From Spisula solida (taxonomy: Eukaryota > Mollusca > Bivalvia > Venerida > Mactridae): a stretch of DNA of 64,000 nucleotides. Where the stretch lies: contig OX365959.1 of assembly GCA_947247005.1 (NCBI GenBank), positions 38,725,097 to 38,789,096 on the forward strand, written 5' to 3'. Below the pieces are notes generated by a model. The model worked only from the letters and a program-made list of their open reading frames with translations, had not been told where the DNA came from and made no database searches. Made by a program: the position numbers and the translations under genes. Below, in pieces: positions 53,944 through 63,802 of the stretch. How positions within the stretch are numbered: position 1 is the stretch's first letter; each line of letters opens with the position of its first letter.

Positions 53944-54466
53944 TATGTAATAAATTAATAAATAATACAAAATCAAGCACACTTCCTGGACGGGGGAGAC
54001 TTTAACGATAATTATCAAGAGACAGTCTCAGTATCAAAACAAATTAACGGTTCAACCTCATCACACACAAACACCATTCTCATACACTAATGGTGACACC
54101 GTGTGTCATTTTCCCAGGCATAATATTTTGAAAAAGCCCCTATCTCCCAAAGCATCTCAATCTGAGCTAAATCTCATCTCAAATATTGTCACATGTCTCT
54201 TATCTTTGAGCTAATTTCCATGGGAGGCCAGACTCAAAATTGGCATCACAAAGCAGACGCATATAAGTTTTATTGTTACAGTAAAATTTAAAAAGCTTTA
54301 ACTTGAGATTTATCTCATATTCAGACTCTGATTTGAGCAAAATCTCAAGTTGAGTTCATCAGTTAAGTTCATTTTCTAGTTTAGTTATGTGCTGGGCATT
54401 GTGCCATATGATTGTGTTATGTGATGCTTTTATAATTTCTGTGCGTGATTGGTTTAGGTGAGTGCT

Positions 54467-54805
54467 GGAGCCCGTTGCCTTAAACCAAGCCGCTTCCAAA
54501 AGGCGCTACCAAGCGCTTTCCTACTTCTATGCAACGACACACTACGAGCGAGCAGTGCTCGCCGATAGCATACCGTTTCTTTACACTTTGCTAGGCAAGC
54601 GCTTCCGAGCGCTACCGAAGCAGTCCGTTGCATAAGAAAGCGCTCGGTAGCGCTTTGCTACGAAACGGTCTGCTATCCGCGAGCGCTCGCCGGTAGCATA
54701 TAATTTTTCCTCTTCGTCCGCTACGAAGCGCTTTTTAGAAACAAGCCATTTCCTAGCGTAGCGCTACCGAGCGCTCGGTAGCGGTTTGGTTAGGAAATGG
54801 GCTCC
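54467..54805. mobile_element. GC-rich palindromic MITE, about 339 bp
   Basis: GGAGCCCGTTGCCTTAAACC and inverse GGTTAGGAAATGGGCTCC bound a region packed with AGCGCTACCGAGCGCTCGGT-type nested palindromes. Base composition is sharply different from its AT-rich surroundings. It is inserted into a copy of the 46750-type repeat (ctgggcattgtgccat upstream, 'ctccctgttagattt' downstream). Confidence 0.75.
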
Positions 54806-55190
54806 TGTCCTCCCTGTTAGATTTTATATTATCTTTTTGAGATTTCTACTTGAGATGCTTAGGGAGATTGGGCCAGATGATGAATATTCTGTTTAATAAG
54901 TATGCCACATACATTCACACACACACACAAACATGCACGCAGATCATGTGACTATTTAAAACAAGAGCCCTGTCAGAGTTTGAACACAACTATACATACT
55001 GGTATACAAAGTCAAGACACAAAATGACACATGATTTATTATGCATATAGGCCAGCCTATGTAAAATATTTCATTTATGAAATTGTGAAGGATTTCATCA
55101 ATGAAATTGTGAATCACAACAGTGACACTAAATAACTATGACAATTTAAATACAACATTTCCATGAAATAAGAACAAAGGTACAAAATTA

Positions 55191-55344
55191 CCAGGGGTGG
55201 TATTCAATATTGATCTTACTTGACTAAAGAATAATGAAAGCCAATCAGATCACACCATATTAATCTCTTAGTCAGTAACATGCAATATGATTGGCTATCC
55301 TTATTCTCCAACTAAATAAGATCAATATTGAATGCTACCACAGG
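55191..55344. mobile_element. Foldback MITE, GGTATTCAATATTGATC family (copy 4)
   Basis: CCAGGGGTGGTATTCAATAT and inverse ATATTGAATGCTACCACAGG enclose inverted AATCAGATCACACCATATTA / CAATATGATTGGCTATCCTT arms. Confidence 0.82.
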
Positions 55345-55480
55345 TCTGAATATAGGATTTTTGCTTTTTGATCAATTTTCAGATGCAAACAAACTGCAAT
55401 AAAGCATGCCATTACCAATACAACACACATATATTATCATCATATAAATGGGTGTTTGTGGAGCATATAAAAATCATTTC

Positions 55481-55880
55481 AACAAGAAATGTTTGTAAAA
55501 CATGTATGCCCCCATTGTAGCCATATAGTAATTTATGTTAAAGGTCATAGCGACCTTGACCTACTGACCTCAACATCAATAGGGGTCATCTGCTGTTGAT
55601 GACCAACCTCCAGGCAAAGTTTGAAGATCCTGGAGCAAAGCGTTCTTGAGTTATTTAACAGAAACAAGCACAATAGTCAGAAATGATAAAGGTCACTGTG
55701 ACCTTGACCTTAAAATCAATAGGGGTCATCTACTGTTGATGATCAACCTCCATGTAAAGTTTAAAGATCCTAGGGCAAAGCGTTCTTGAGTTATTGAATG
55801 GAAAACCATTCAGTCTACCAACCGACCTACCGACATGTGAAAAGCCATATACCCACTCATCAAAGATGGGGGGCATAATA
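55481..55880 (+). mobile_element. Helentron-like element, GACCTTGACCT family
   Basis: Begins AACAAGAAATGTTTG, has ATGTATGCCCCC, and carries two tandem copies (about 145-150 bp apart) of a unit with AAGGTCACTGTGACCTTGAC and CAATAGGGGTCATCTACTGT. It then has a short (ACCG/ACCA) array at about 55818-55834 and a terminal hairpin ending ATGGGGGGCATAA. Confidence 0.72.
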
Positions 55881-57388
55881 ATATGTAAATAAGTACAATT
55901 ATGGAATCAGATCATAGAACGGTGATGAATTTTAAACCAATGAGCAAAGAGTTGTGAAAGAAAATAATTTGAAATACATGGATGCTGCAAAACTTTGTAA
56001 ACGCCACCACCAACAAAAATACACTCAAGTATTCAGATCTTAATATGCAAGCCCAGGACAAACTATTTTCACTGAGGCTGGAGCATTGCCTGTGCTATTA
56101 CATGTTCGGTACAACCATCAAAATTAAATGTTTTTTTGATATTTAATTAAGAATTTCTTTCAATTCAAAAGAAAACATATAAGACAAATAGCCATATAGA
56201 GTTGATGCTGTTTATACTAGTATACTCAAACTTCAAACAAGCTCCTCGGGGACTAGATAGACAAAGTCACACTAAATCATTCAAAACTATTCCATGAGCA
56301 AATAATAAATTATCAAACATCTTGGACGGAACATCAAATAGAAAACATGCTTATTATAAGAAAATCTATGAGACAAAAACTGTCTTCCATGTAAAGTCCA
56401 CATAAACAAACCTACGTTTGAGACAGTTAACCCTTACTGGACGAAGGCATCGACAATTTATGGTACTTAGAATAATACGAGCACTGGCAATCAAAATACA
56501 TTTTCCGGGAATTCATTTAACACCTTTTTATGAATTCACGATATATTTGAATAAATGAAACAATAGAACAAAACAAAGCTATGTTTAAAAAAACTTTTAC
56601 ATAAGATTAAGCCTTTTGAGATCATTACAACAATAAGTTTACGATTTCCGTAAGTGCTTTGATCAAACTGTCACCTAATGACTGTCCGATATCAAGTGAG
56701 TTAGTATGTTCACCTAAATGATATACTTAATTAGTGCAGTATTTGATATGATACTTAGGCCATTCAAATTGCAAATTCTGTTTAGTGACCGCAGGCTGGT
56801 AGGTTTTGAGCTCATAAAAGAAAAAAAACACCACTTTTTCTCCATATTGTTTGCTCGAAAAATTTGAAATTGCATGCGAAAATCCCAAGCCAAACATCTT
56901 CATTTCGGCCATTCTTTTCATAAAAGTACAGTGCTTAATTGACACTTTTTCATTGTTCAAATTGACAATTTAACCTTGGAAACAGATTTGTTTTGTACAT
57001 TTCAAACCATTTATAGTTCATAATAAGTTTGTTTTTTTCTTCTGGGTTTGTGTGTTTTTTCTGGAGGGTAGATAGGTTTTGCAAAACGAAGTTGACGTTA
57101 AACAAAAATAAAATTTGGAATGGCCTTAACCATTAACATAACCTAACACCTTTTGTACAGAGTTATTCACTGCATGAGTAACTGTCAATAGTGACAAGAG
57201 TAACAATACCTCTCCACCTTCTAAATCACAACCAATTGACCCAATTAGCGACAAAAGTTTTTGTGTCCGTCTACATTGTGACTTGACAGAGATATTCAGG
57301 GCAGCCTTATTGCTTTATATACTTATATTTTATCTTCTAATGACTTAGTTATTCTCGTTTTCTTTGGCACGACACCTCATAGACCAGT
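55881..57388. other. Downstream region of the NEK gene, unassigned
   Basis: AT-rich, presumably including the NEK 3' untranslated region next to 57389. The arm 'acgatttccgtaagtgcttt' at about 56641 matches the foldback element at 12636. No polyadenylation signal could be chosen with confidence. Confidence 0.4.
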
Positions 57389-57775
57389 CTACGTTGTTTG
57401 TTGTTGTTCCTGTTGTTGTTGAAGTAACTGTTGTTGCAACAAAGCCTGTTGTTGCTGTTGAAGTTGTTGTTGCTGCATCTGCTGCTGCTGTTGTTGTTGT
57501 TGCAACAATAACTGTTGTTGTTGCTGCGGAGACAGTTGCTGGGCAACTTGAATGTTTTGTTGTTGTTGTTGTGCTAACAACTGCTGTTGTTGTTCTGGTG
57601 TTAGCTGCTGAAACTGTTGTTGTTGCTGCTGTTGTTGCTGCTGCATGAATTGTTGCTGTTGTTGTAATTGTCCCTGGAAGTGGGCGTGCATTTGCTGCGC
57701 CACGCTGTAGACATACTGAATGTCAGGTCTCTGTTCCGGTATTGGGTTTATACAGATTGCCACCAATTTACGTAA
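57389..57775 (-). CDS. NEK7: NEK6/7 last coding exon with Q-rich tail
   Basis: The acceptor TATATTTCAG is followed by [20 protein letters not shown] and [15 protein letters not shown]. The same frame then runs through a Gln-rich tail to TAG at 57389-57391. The tail (about 57392-57670) contains two related blocks, [12 protein letters not shown] and [12 protein letters not shown]. It uses both CAA and CAG codons and is uninterrupted. The opposite strand reads as Val/Ala-rich shadow frames. Confidence 0.92.
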   Translation of the reverse strand, partial: LRKLVAICINPIPEQRPDIQYVYSVAQQMHAHFQGQLQQQQQFMQQQQQQQQQQFQQLTPEQQQQLLAQQQQQNIQVAQQLSPQQQQQLLLQQQQQQQQMQQQQLQQQQQALLQQQLLQQQQEQQQTT

Positions 57776-60700
57776 CTGAAATATAACAAGCATATGTATT
57801 AAAACATACCCCATAATACATATTAATAACAAAGGATTACAGGCAGGTCTCCATACAACGACCCCAGTTGTTCCTAAGCAAAATGTCGTTGTAACAAATG
57901 TAAGTATACTGAATTTGATACAATGAGTATTTTAAAATATTTGTGTCCATAACTTGATGTCAGTACAGTATAACCTCTGTAGAGCGACATCCGGCGGAGA
58001 CAGAAAAAACTGCCGCTCTGCGGAGGTGTCGCTCTGTAGAGGTAGATTGTTTCAGAATGTTGTTCATAGACTATTGAGTGTACATAATCACGGTAATTTT
58101 AAATTGACGTTGTTTGTTTGTGATTTAATGCATAAAATAAGATTTACCAGTATAGCCGTGCGTTTTGCGATATAATTCTGAGGAAAAATAGAAAACAACA
58201 TCGTTTGGAGTTTTGTAAACATGTGTGAATATGCCGTTGTAAATACACACATGTCGCTTCTCAGAGGTAAACCATACAAAAGGTAAAAAAATTTAACGGC
58301 CTTTTGCCGCTCTGTGGAGGTGTCGTTCTACGGAGGTTAAAATAAGAGTGAAAACGAACAGGGGGAAATAAAAGTGCCGCTTCTCAGAGGTGCCGTTTCA
58401 GGAGGTTATACTGTATATGAATTTGTCAGTATATCAAGTTATATCGAGACCTGACTGTTATAACATTATAATGGTACCAGTGACATTTAAGCAAATGGTG
58501 GCTGTCGTCATGGGACTATGTGGTTAGAGCGTTCCCCAGGGAAATGAAACGATACAAACTAAATCCTAGGCCATGACATACAAAATTTAGTTAACAAGTA
58601 ATTAAGAATAGCAAGCAATACAGAAGTCCCCTACCGGTTTAAAGCCATTTTCAATGTTTTGGTTGCCATAGCAAGTCCCCTACCGGTTTGAAGCCATTTT
58701 CAATGTTTCTGTTGCCATAGCAACCAAATTTTTTGTGAGAATCAAAATATTTTTAGACATGCATAGTCCCCTTATTGCCCTCTATCCACATACCAAGTTT
58801 CATAAACCCAGCTTGGAAACTGTTTGAGATATAGAAGGATCCAGATTTGGGCATATTTTCACTCTTTCTGTCGCCATAGCAACCAAAATTTTTGTCAGAA
58901 TCCAAATATTTTTAGACGTGCATAATCCCCTTATTGCCCCCTATCCACACACCAAGTTTCGTAAACCTAGCTTGGGAACTGTTTGCGTTATGTCAGGATC
59001 CAGATTTGTTGACAGACAGACTGACTGACGGACGGAGGGCAAACCTATAGTCCCCCCCCGGTCAAAAACCGGTAGGGGACTAAAAATGTACTGGTGTATC
59101 TGCCTTGCTTGATGCTTGTGTTTGAGAAAGATAAGGATACCGTAGTTCCAGGCAATCTTGCCTATGCTTGCTAAAATACAAGGATGGCAATTGCTGCCCC
59201 TGCTTCCCAGGCTTGACCAGGGCTCGACACTAACACTGGTCCGCGACCAGTGAAAATCCAGAAGGACCAGTGAAAATTCTGGAGAACCAGTAACTGTCCT
59301 ATTTACAAATTGGGCGCTTTTGCCCTGTTGGACCGCAGTGGCCAGAATAGTTAGTGTCTAGGCCTGTTGACACCAGTCCTCTACACCAGAAACTATTTTC
59401 GATGACTCAACCTGTTATAGAGGACCACTCTGCAGAGATTGTACTGTATACTCATGCATAATGGTTAGAAAAAGATTAACACCTCTGGGCAGGTATTCAC
59501 AAAGCATCTTAAGTGAAAACTTAAATATTTTTCACTTTTAATACTCTTTACCTATTTATTCAAAACTATGGTTTCTTGATTAGCTGTCAGATACACTTTA
59601 GAACATTCTAAGTTTTCTGCTAAGATGCTTTGTGAATACTACCCCTGGGCTAAAAATATATACTGTAAAATCAAATATTTTCGTGGGTATCAAATTTAGT
59701 GGAATTTGATAAAAATCCATTTGCGTTGGGTCGTAAATTCTTGGATTACAAAACATGGGAGTGTAAAACCATGTTCTGTATTTTGGAGTTCGATTAAGCG
59801 TGGGCATTAGTTTAACAACAAAATCAACAAAAGTTAACTCCCTTAAAAAATAATTATTTTACAGCAGTTTACCTGTTCTGAGTAGACATCGGACGGTAAG
59901 GGTGGGTAGTCACATTTATCTATCTTTTTACATAGAGAATATAAGTTCATTTTGTCTCCATAAAATGGTGACTGCAGAGCTGCCATCTGAAATACACAAC
60001 ATGTACAGTTTGAAGAGCTGCCATCAATAAACAGCATTGATGTATCAACAATATGTGTTAGCCAAATGATAATTGATTCTGATTTGATATATTGATATAG
60101 TATTAAAATGACCCTTCAGATTCAGAAGCTAGTGAAACCCCTATGGCATTATGGTACTTAAAACACAATTTCATTACTGTAAATCAGCTTAATTTCCCGT
60201 ATACAAATTTCCGCATTTTTCCGATTGCCGTCATTATTCGAAGCTACAAATGTTGAGACATGTTTGTGTTTTTCAAGTTTGCAACATCTTCAAGGATATT
60301 TAGTTTTGCAAATTTATACCACTCGCTAATTCTGCGAACTTAAATCGCGCAAAATGATTCGTTAATTTACAGTATATGACACAAATAATATATACTACTC
60401 AAACTTTGCTAAGGGCCAATAAATCTATTTTGATATCCGTCTCACGTTAAATGTACAAACCGATGAAGAAAAGGTTGTGCAATTAATAAAATATCATCTT
60501 ATCTGCTGCTAAATTTCGAAAGTTGATGTCTTGCATTTAATACGCATTGCCAAAATAACATCGTTTTCCAGGTAACTGATAAGCCCTATTAGCGGGAACC
60601 AAAGTGGCTAGATTAAAATGGAAATTTTTATCCCGTTTTTATAACCATATCGTGTATACGACCCAAAATGCCAAGAAAATGACCGCATTCTGTTACTACA

Positions 60701-63700
60701 GAGGCTTGAATGCAGCATAAACATTTTAATGGGGTTGGGCTTATCACCACTTAGACATTATATTTTGAAGTAATATTTATTGGTTTACAATATTGCAGAT
60801 GTAGCATTATATTTCTGAAAATTCTACCAGTCAATCTTAATCAATTTGCAGAATAGTCAAGTGGAAAATTTCTTGGCCCTTATCAAATTTCGAGTAGTTT
60901 AAATGTAATTTACATACCTCGTACAATAAACATCCTAATGACCAGATGTCAGATTTAAAGTTGTATCCATTTTCATGAATTCTTTCCGGCGACATGTAGT
61001 ATGGGGTACCAACTGTAATATTAAAGACATTGTATGTTGATGAATACTCCCTACCTTGATGGAAAAAGCAATGACTTAATTATAAACAGACTGCAAAAGC
61101 CTAAACTATATCTTGTTGGCAAAAGAAATGCTTTAGGAATAGGCAGCAAAAACTTGTTTTCAAGAGCATAGTTTTTCTCAATTTCTGTGTGAAATTTTAT
61201 TGTATGAAACTGTAATTTAAACAGTGAAAGTTTTAACATGTGTGTACTCTCTAGCAAGTGTTTACAAGGAAATGTACTTTTTGTGAAAAATGCATGCTCG
61301 GTATTTTGCTTCACATGGTACAGCTTTAGCAAAACAGCGACACTTTTCACAGGCAAACGTTTCAAAAAGCTTATCTTGAATCTTTTATAACTGTAATATG
61401 CCAAAGCTACAGCAGGGTTCCCACAAATTATCTAAGACAAAATTCCCTGACTTTTCCCTGACTTTTCCCTGACCACATAGCAGTTTTCCCTGACTTTTTA
61501 GAGCGATTGGGCGACATCGGCATCTTTTTGTTAGAGCAAAATATGGCAATAAAATAGAGCAAAGGAGGCTACATTTGCTCTATATGAAACAAATGAGCTT
61601 AGGTTAGCAGTATGTTGATTAACATTAATTTAATACAACTTAGAAATATTCTGAGTGAGCAATAGCGAGCAAGAATTTTTTTCAGTCTTAGGTATTTTCT
61701 TCATAGGAAATGACACTTAGCGACAGCTTCAATGAAAAATTCCCTGACTTTTGCTCAATTTCCAAATTTCCCTGACTAATTTCCAAATTTCCCTGACTTT
61801 TCCCTGACCTTGAAAAAAATATGTTTTTCCCTGACTTTTCCCTGACCGTGGGAACCCTGTACAGTAGTTTGGAGTTGTGCTACTATAAACATGCTCTTTA
61901 AGGCTTTTCAGCTTTGACGATCACTTCGACGTCTGGCAGAAAGAGGCGTCTCGCCTTTATAATGATGTACAAAAAAATCTAACGCCAAATGTGTAGATTC
62001 ATCCTATTGAAGTGGTGCTTTGAATATATGTGATGGTTATGTAACTTATGTCGTCAATTAAAACTGAAATTTCCCAATGACGTTACATGTATATCAATAA
62101 GCTCACTTTATTTAATGCTTACTGATGAGATATTGAGTTCTATCAGTGAAATAAAACCTATATCAGTCACTGGTTATCACCTACAATGTGACTGATATAA
62201 GCTCCGCCCCCTCACAGGGACTACTTTAATTTACCAAAATCTCAACACTAAAATGTCTGTCACTTTTTTATTAATGAACGGAAACATGTCATGTGGGGGG
62301 TTTTATTCTTAGTTAGACCATTTCCTACAAGTTGGTGTATGATTTAATGCAAAATTCTCAATAAAGTCGTTTTCACCTATTCACCATAATCCAAGATGGC
62401 GGATTTTAAAGTGAAAAATATGAATGGAATAACATATTGATACGTAGCCTAACCACAGTGGTAATTTTGCATAAATAGTACCAGTTTTGACACCATAAAA
62501 GCATTAAATAAATAGAACATTTGTTCGTTTTGATTGAATATGGTTAATATCTCATCTTGTAGTGATAAAATTTTAATATTTTCACTCGCGCTACGCACTC
62601 TTGAAAATATTGAATTTTATCACTACACGATGAGATATAAACCATATTCAATCAAAACAAACAAATATCCTCTATTTATTAAACAATTGTCAAATGTTCA
62701 ACTTTAAGTTATAGTTAGAACATATTGGGTAAAATTTTAGTCATGAAAATTTACTTAATGTGTTATAACTGGCTTAAAATAATTATAACATCTTGCATTT
62801 TGATAGGCCGATAGAAATTAGCGCCAATGCGTCACATCTGTTAAGAGCAAACTTTTAATGATTAAATTTTCATTTAACCGCCAAAATTCGGCGTTTTGTA
62901 TTCTCATAATGTAGGTTATATTTTAAAACCAGCGATTTTTTTGTCTCTTTGGGAAAGGGTCCTGTCCGTTCAGATTGGGAATTTTAGCGTCGTGTTAACT
63001 TGAAATTGGGAAATTTCATGAAGCAGAAAGGCCAAATAAAACAGAAAAAGAGATTACATGTGAATGTCATGTGAATGTTTACTGTTTTATGTTTTAACTT
63101 TTATGCTTGACCTGTTGTCAAAAATGTTCATAACTTTATCAGTTTATGGCCGATTTTTAAAATTATTTTTTTAAATTGTTCATTGGGAATTTCTCCATTC
63201 AAATTTGCGAATATTTTAGCCTATTTGCAATTGGGAAAGGGTCTGTTTACCGGACCCTAATCAAGAAGGAAACAAGACTGCGTTCACTAAACGCTTATGC
63301 CCCCTGTGGAAGCCTTGTCCATCAATAAGTCTAAGTCCAAAATTAGGTCAAGGTGAAGGTCAAAATGGGGTTAGGTGGTACAGGCGTGTGGAGAGTGTTC
63401 ATACACAACATCCATGCAAGTATGAAAGCTTTGTAGCAAGCCATATTAATGCTAGAAGAAACGGTCAATTTGGGTTAACCAGGACGGACGGACGAACGGA
63501 CGGACGGACAGGTGAATCACTATATGCCTCCCCATCTATCGATAGGGGGGCATAAAAATCACTGAAAACATATTATGAATGCTACCTAAAGAATGAGCTG
63601 CAGTGGTCTTACTACTGAAGAATCGTCCTAAGCCGAGGTCTCCAAGTTTCACGACACCCTGGGCTGTTATAAACACGTTAGCTGGTTTGATGTCACGATG

Positions 63701-63802
63701 CATGATACGTCTAGAGTGCATGTGATTCAAGGCACTACATATCTGTATAAAATACTTCCATATCGTTTTCTCGGGTATTAACCGATTCTGTCGTTTGAAA
63801 TG
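57389..63802 (-). CDS. NEK7: NEK6/NEK7-type serine/threonine kinase, C-terminal part, with polyglutamine tail
   Basis: Four exons (63586-63802, 60918-61012, 59873-59986 and 57389-57775) join in phase to 270 codons. The protein starts at the equivalent of human NEK7 residue 125, and the N-lobe is outside the window. It carries the catalytic loop HRDIKPAN, the DLG (not DFG) metal-binding motif characteristic of NEK6/7, and the activation loop [12 protein letters not shown] with the serine equivalent to NEK7 Ser195. The P+1 loop [18 protein letters not shown] and the C-lobe through [16 protein letters not shown] are also present. NEK6/7 act in spindle assembly downstream of NEK9, and vertebrate NEK7 also licenses NLRP3. 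The role here is inferred. Unlike vertebrate NEK7, which ends a few residues later, this protein continues for 93 residues that are mostly Gln. Molluscs probably have a single NEK6/7 gene, so the symbol could equally be NEK6. Confidence 0.93.
57966..58413. mobile_element. Pogo/Tigger-like MITE, 448 bp (NEK intron)
   Basis: CAGTATAACCTCTGTAGAGC and inverse GGAGGTTATACTG are flanked by TA (57964-57965 and 58414-58415). Subterminal repeats of GCCGCTCTG.GGAGGTGTCG occur at both ends. The CAGTATAACCTC terminus resembles pogo-group TIRs. Confidence 0.75.
58593..59083 (+). mobile_element. Pearl/Helentron-like family 1 (NEK intron)
   Basis: Begins AACAAGTAATTAAGAATAGC. The segment TCCCCTACCGGTTTRAAGCC is duplicated at 58627 and 58676. 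A GACGGACGG array is at 59021-59036, and the copy ends with hairpin GTCCCCCCCCGGTC...CCGGTAGGGGAC followed by TAA. Confidence 0.82.
59218..59366. mobile_element. hAT-like MITE, 149 bp, with 5-bp duplication TTGAC
   Basis: CAGGGCTCGACACTAACACT and inverse GTTAGTGTCTAGGCCTG are flanked by TTGAC at 59213-59217 and 59367-59371. The interior has tandem 'gaccagtgaaaat' modules. Confidence 0.8.
59484..59648. mobile_element. Foldback MITE, CCAGGGG group (second copy of the 8309 family)
   Basis: TCTGGGCAGGTATTCACAAA GCATCTTAA pairs with the inverse TAAGATGCTTTGTGAATACT ACCCCTGGG. It lies in the NEK intron between the last two exons. Confidence 0.72.
59663..59864. mobile_element. CTGTAAAATC-family MITE abutting a NEK splice donor
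   Basis: CTGTAAAATCAAATATTTTC at the left and ATTTTACAG at the right, related to 49150-49363. Its right end is only six bases inside the intron from the GT of the 59873-59986 exon. Confidence 0.65.
59873..59986 (-). CDS. NEK7: NEK6/7 internal coding exon (38 codons)
   Basis: Phase-0 exon reading [20 protein letters not shown] then [18 protein letters not shown]. The human NEK7 equivalent is [20 protein letters not shown] then [18 protein letters not shown]. The acceptor is TATTTCAG and the donor is CAG|GTAAAC. Confidence 0.95.
60177..60372. mobile_element. MITE with CTGTAAATC ends, 196 bp, TA duplication (NEK intron)
   Basis: CTGTAAATCAGCTTAATTTC and inverse AAATTTACAG-like (TTAATTTACAG) are flanked by TA on both sides. 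It contains 'tgcgaacttaaatcgcgcaa' modules. Confidence 0.6.
60918..61012 (-). CDS. NEK7: NEK6/7 internal coding exon (P+1 loop, APE-equivalent, helix F)
   Basis: Completes Val (G|TT) and then reads [20 protein letters not shown] then [11 protein letters not shown], identical to human NEK7 in this stretch. The acceptor is TATTACAG and the donor is GAG|GTATGT. Confidence 0.95.
61413..61859. mobile_element. hAT-like MITE, 447 bp, with 5-bp duplication TACAG, filled with TTCCCTGACTTT repeats
   Basis: CAGGGTTCCCACAAATTATC and inverse GTGGGAACCCTG are flanked by TACAG at 61408-61412 and 61860-61864. About ten copies of TTCCCTGACTTTT lie inside each terminal region, as subterminal motif clusters. 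It is in the NEK intron. Confidence 0.8.
62521..62664. mobile_element. Foldback element, 144 bp (NEK intron)
   Basis: TTGTTCGTTTTGATTGAATA and its inverse bound a stem that continues through ATATCTCATC.TGTAGTGATA. The loop reads TTTTCACTCGCGCTACGCAC TCTTGAAAA. Confidence 0.8.
62665..63270. other. Unassigned NEK intron sequence
   Basis: No element boundary was recognised apart from a repeated 'ttgggaatt/ttgggaaa' motif between 62950 and 63240. Confidence 0.4.
63271..63559 (+). mobile_element. Helentron-like element, ATGCC family (NEK intron)
   Basis: Begins AACAAGACTGCGTTCACTAA, carries an ACGG array at 63482-63509 and ends with hairpin TATGCCTCCCCATC...AGGGGGGCATA. It ends 27 bp from the 63586-63802 exon on its donor side. 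Confidence 0.87.
63586..63802 (-). CDS. NEK7: NEK6/7 coding exon with catalytic loop and activation segment
   Basis: Reads [20 protein letters not shown], then [18 protein letters not shown], then [21 protein letters not shown]. The acceptor is CCATTTCAG and the donor is TTAG|GTAGCA. Asp37 of this exon aligns with the HRD aspartate and Asp55 with the DLG aspartate. The upstream exon (N-lobe) is beyond the window edge. Confidence 0.96.

Noticed and set aside
57364..57648. Plus-strand open frame rich in Val and Ala
   Set aside because: It is the antisense shadow of the NEK polyglutamine exon. CAA/CAG repeats read as TTG/CTG or GTT/GCT on the other strand.
61051..61404. 117-codon minus-strand open frame in the NEK intron
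   Set aside because: It lies between two well-supported NEK exons, has no similarity that I recognise, and has low-complexity hydrophobic composition typical of AT-rich chance frames.
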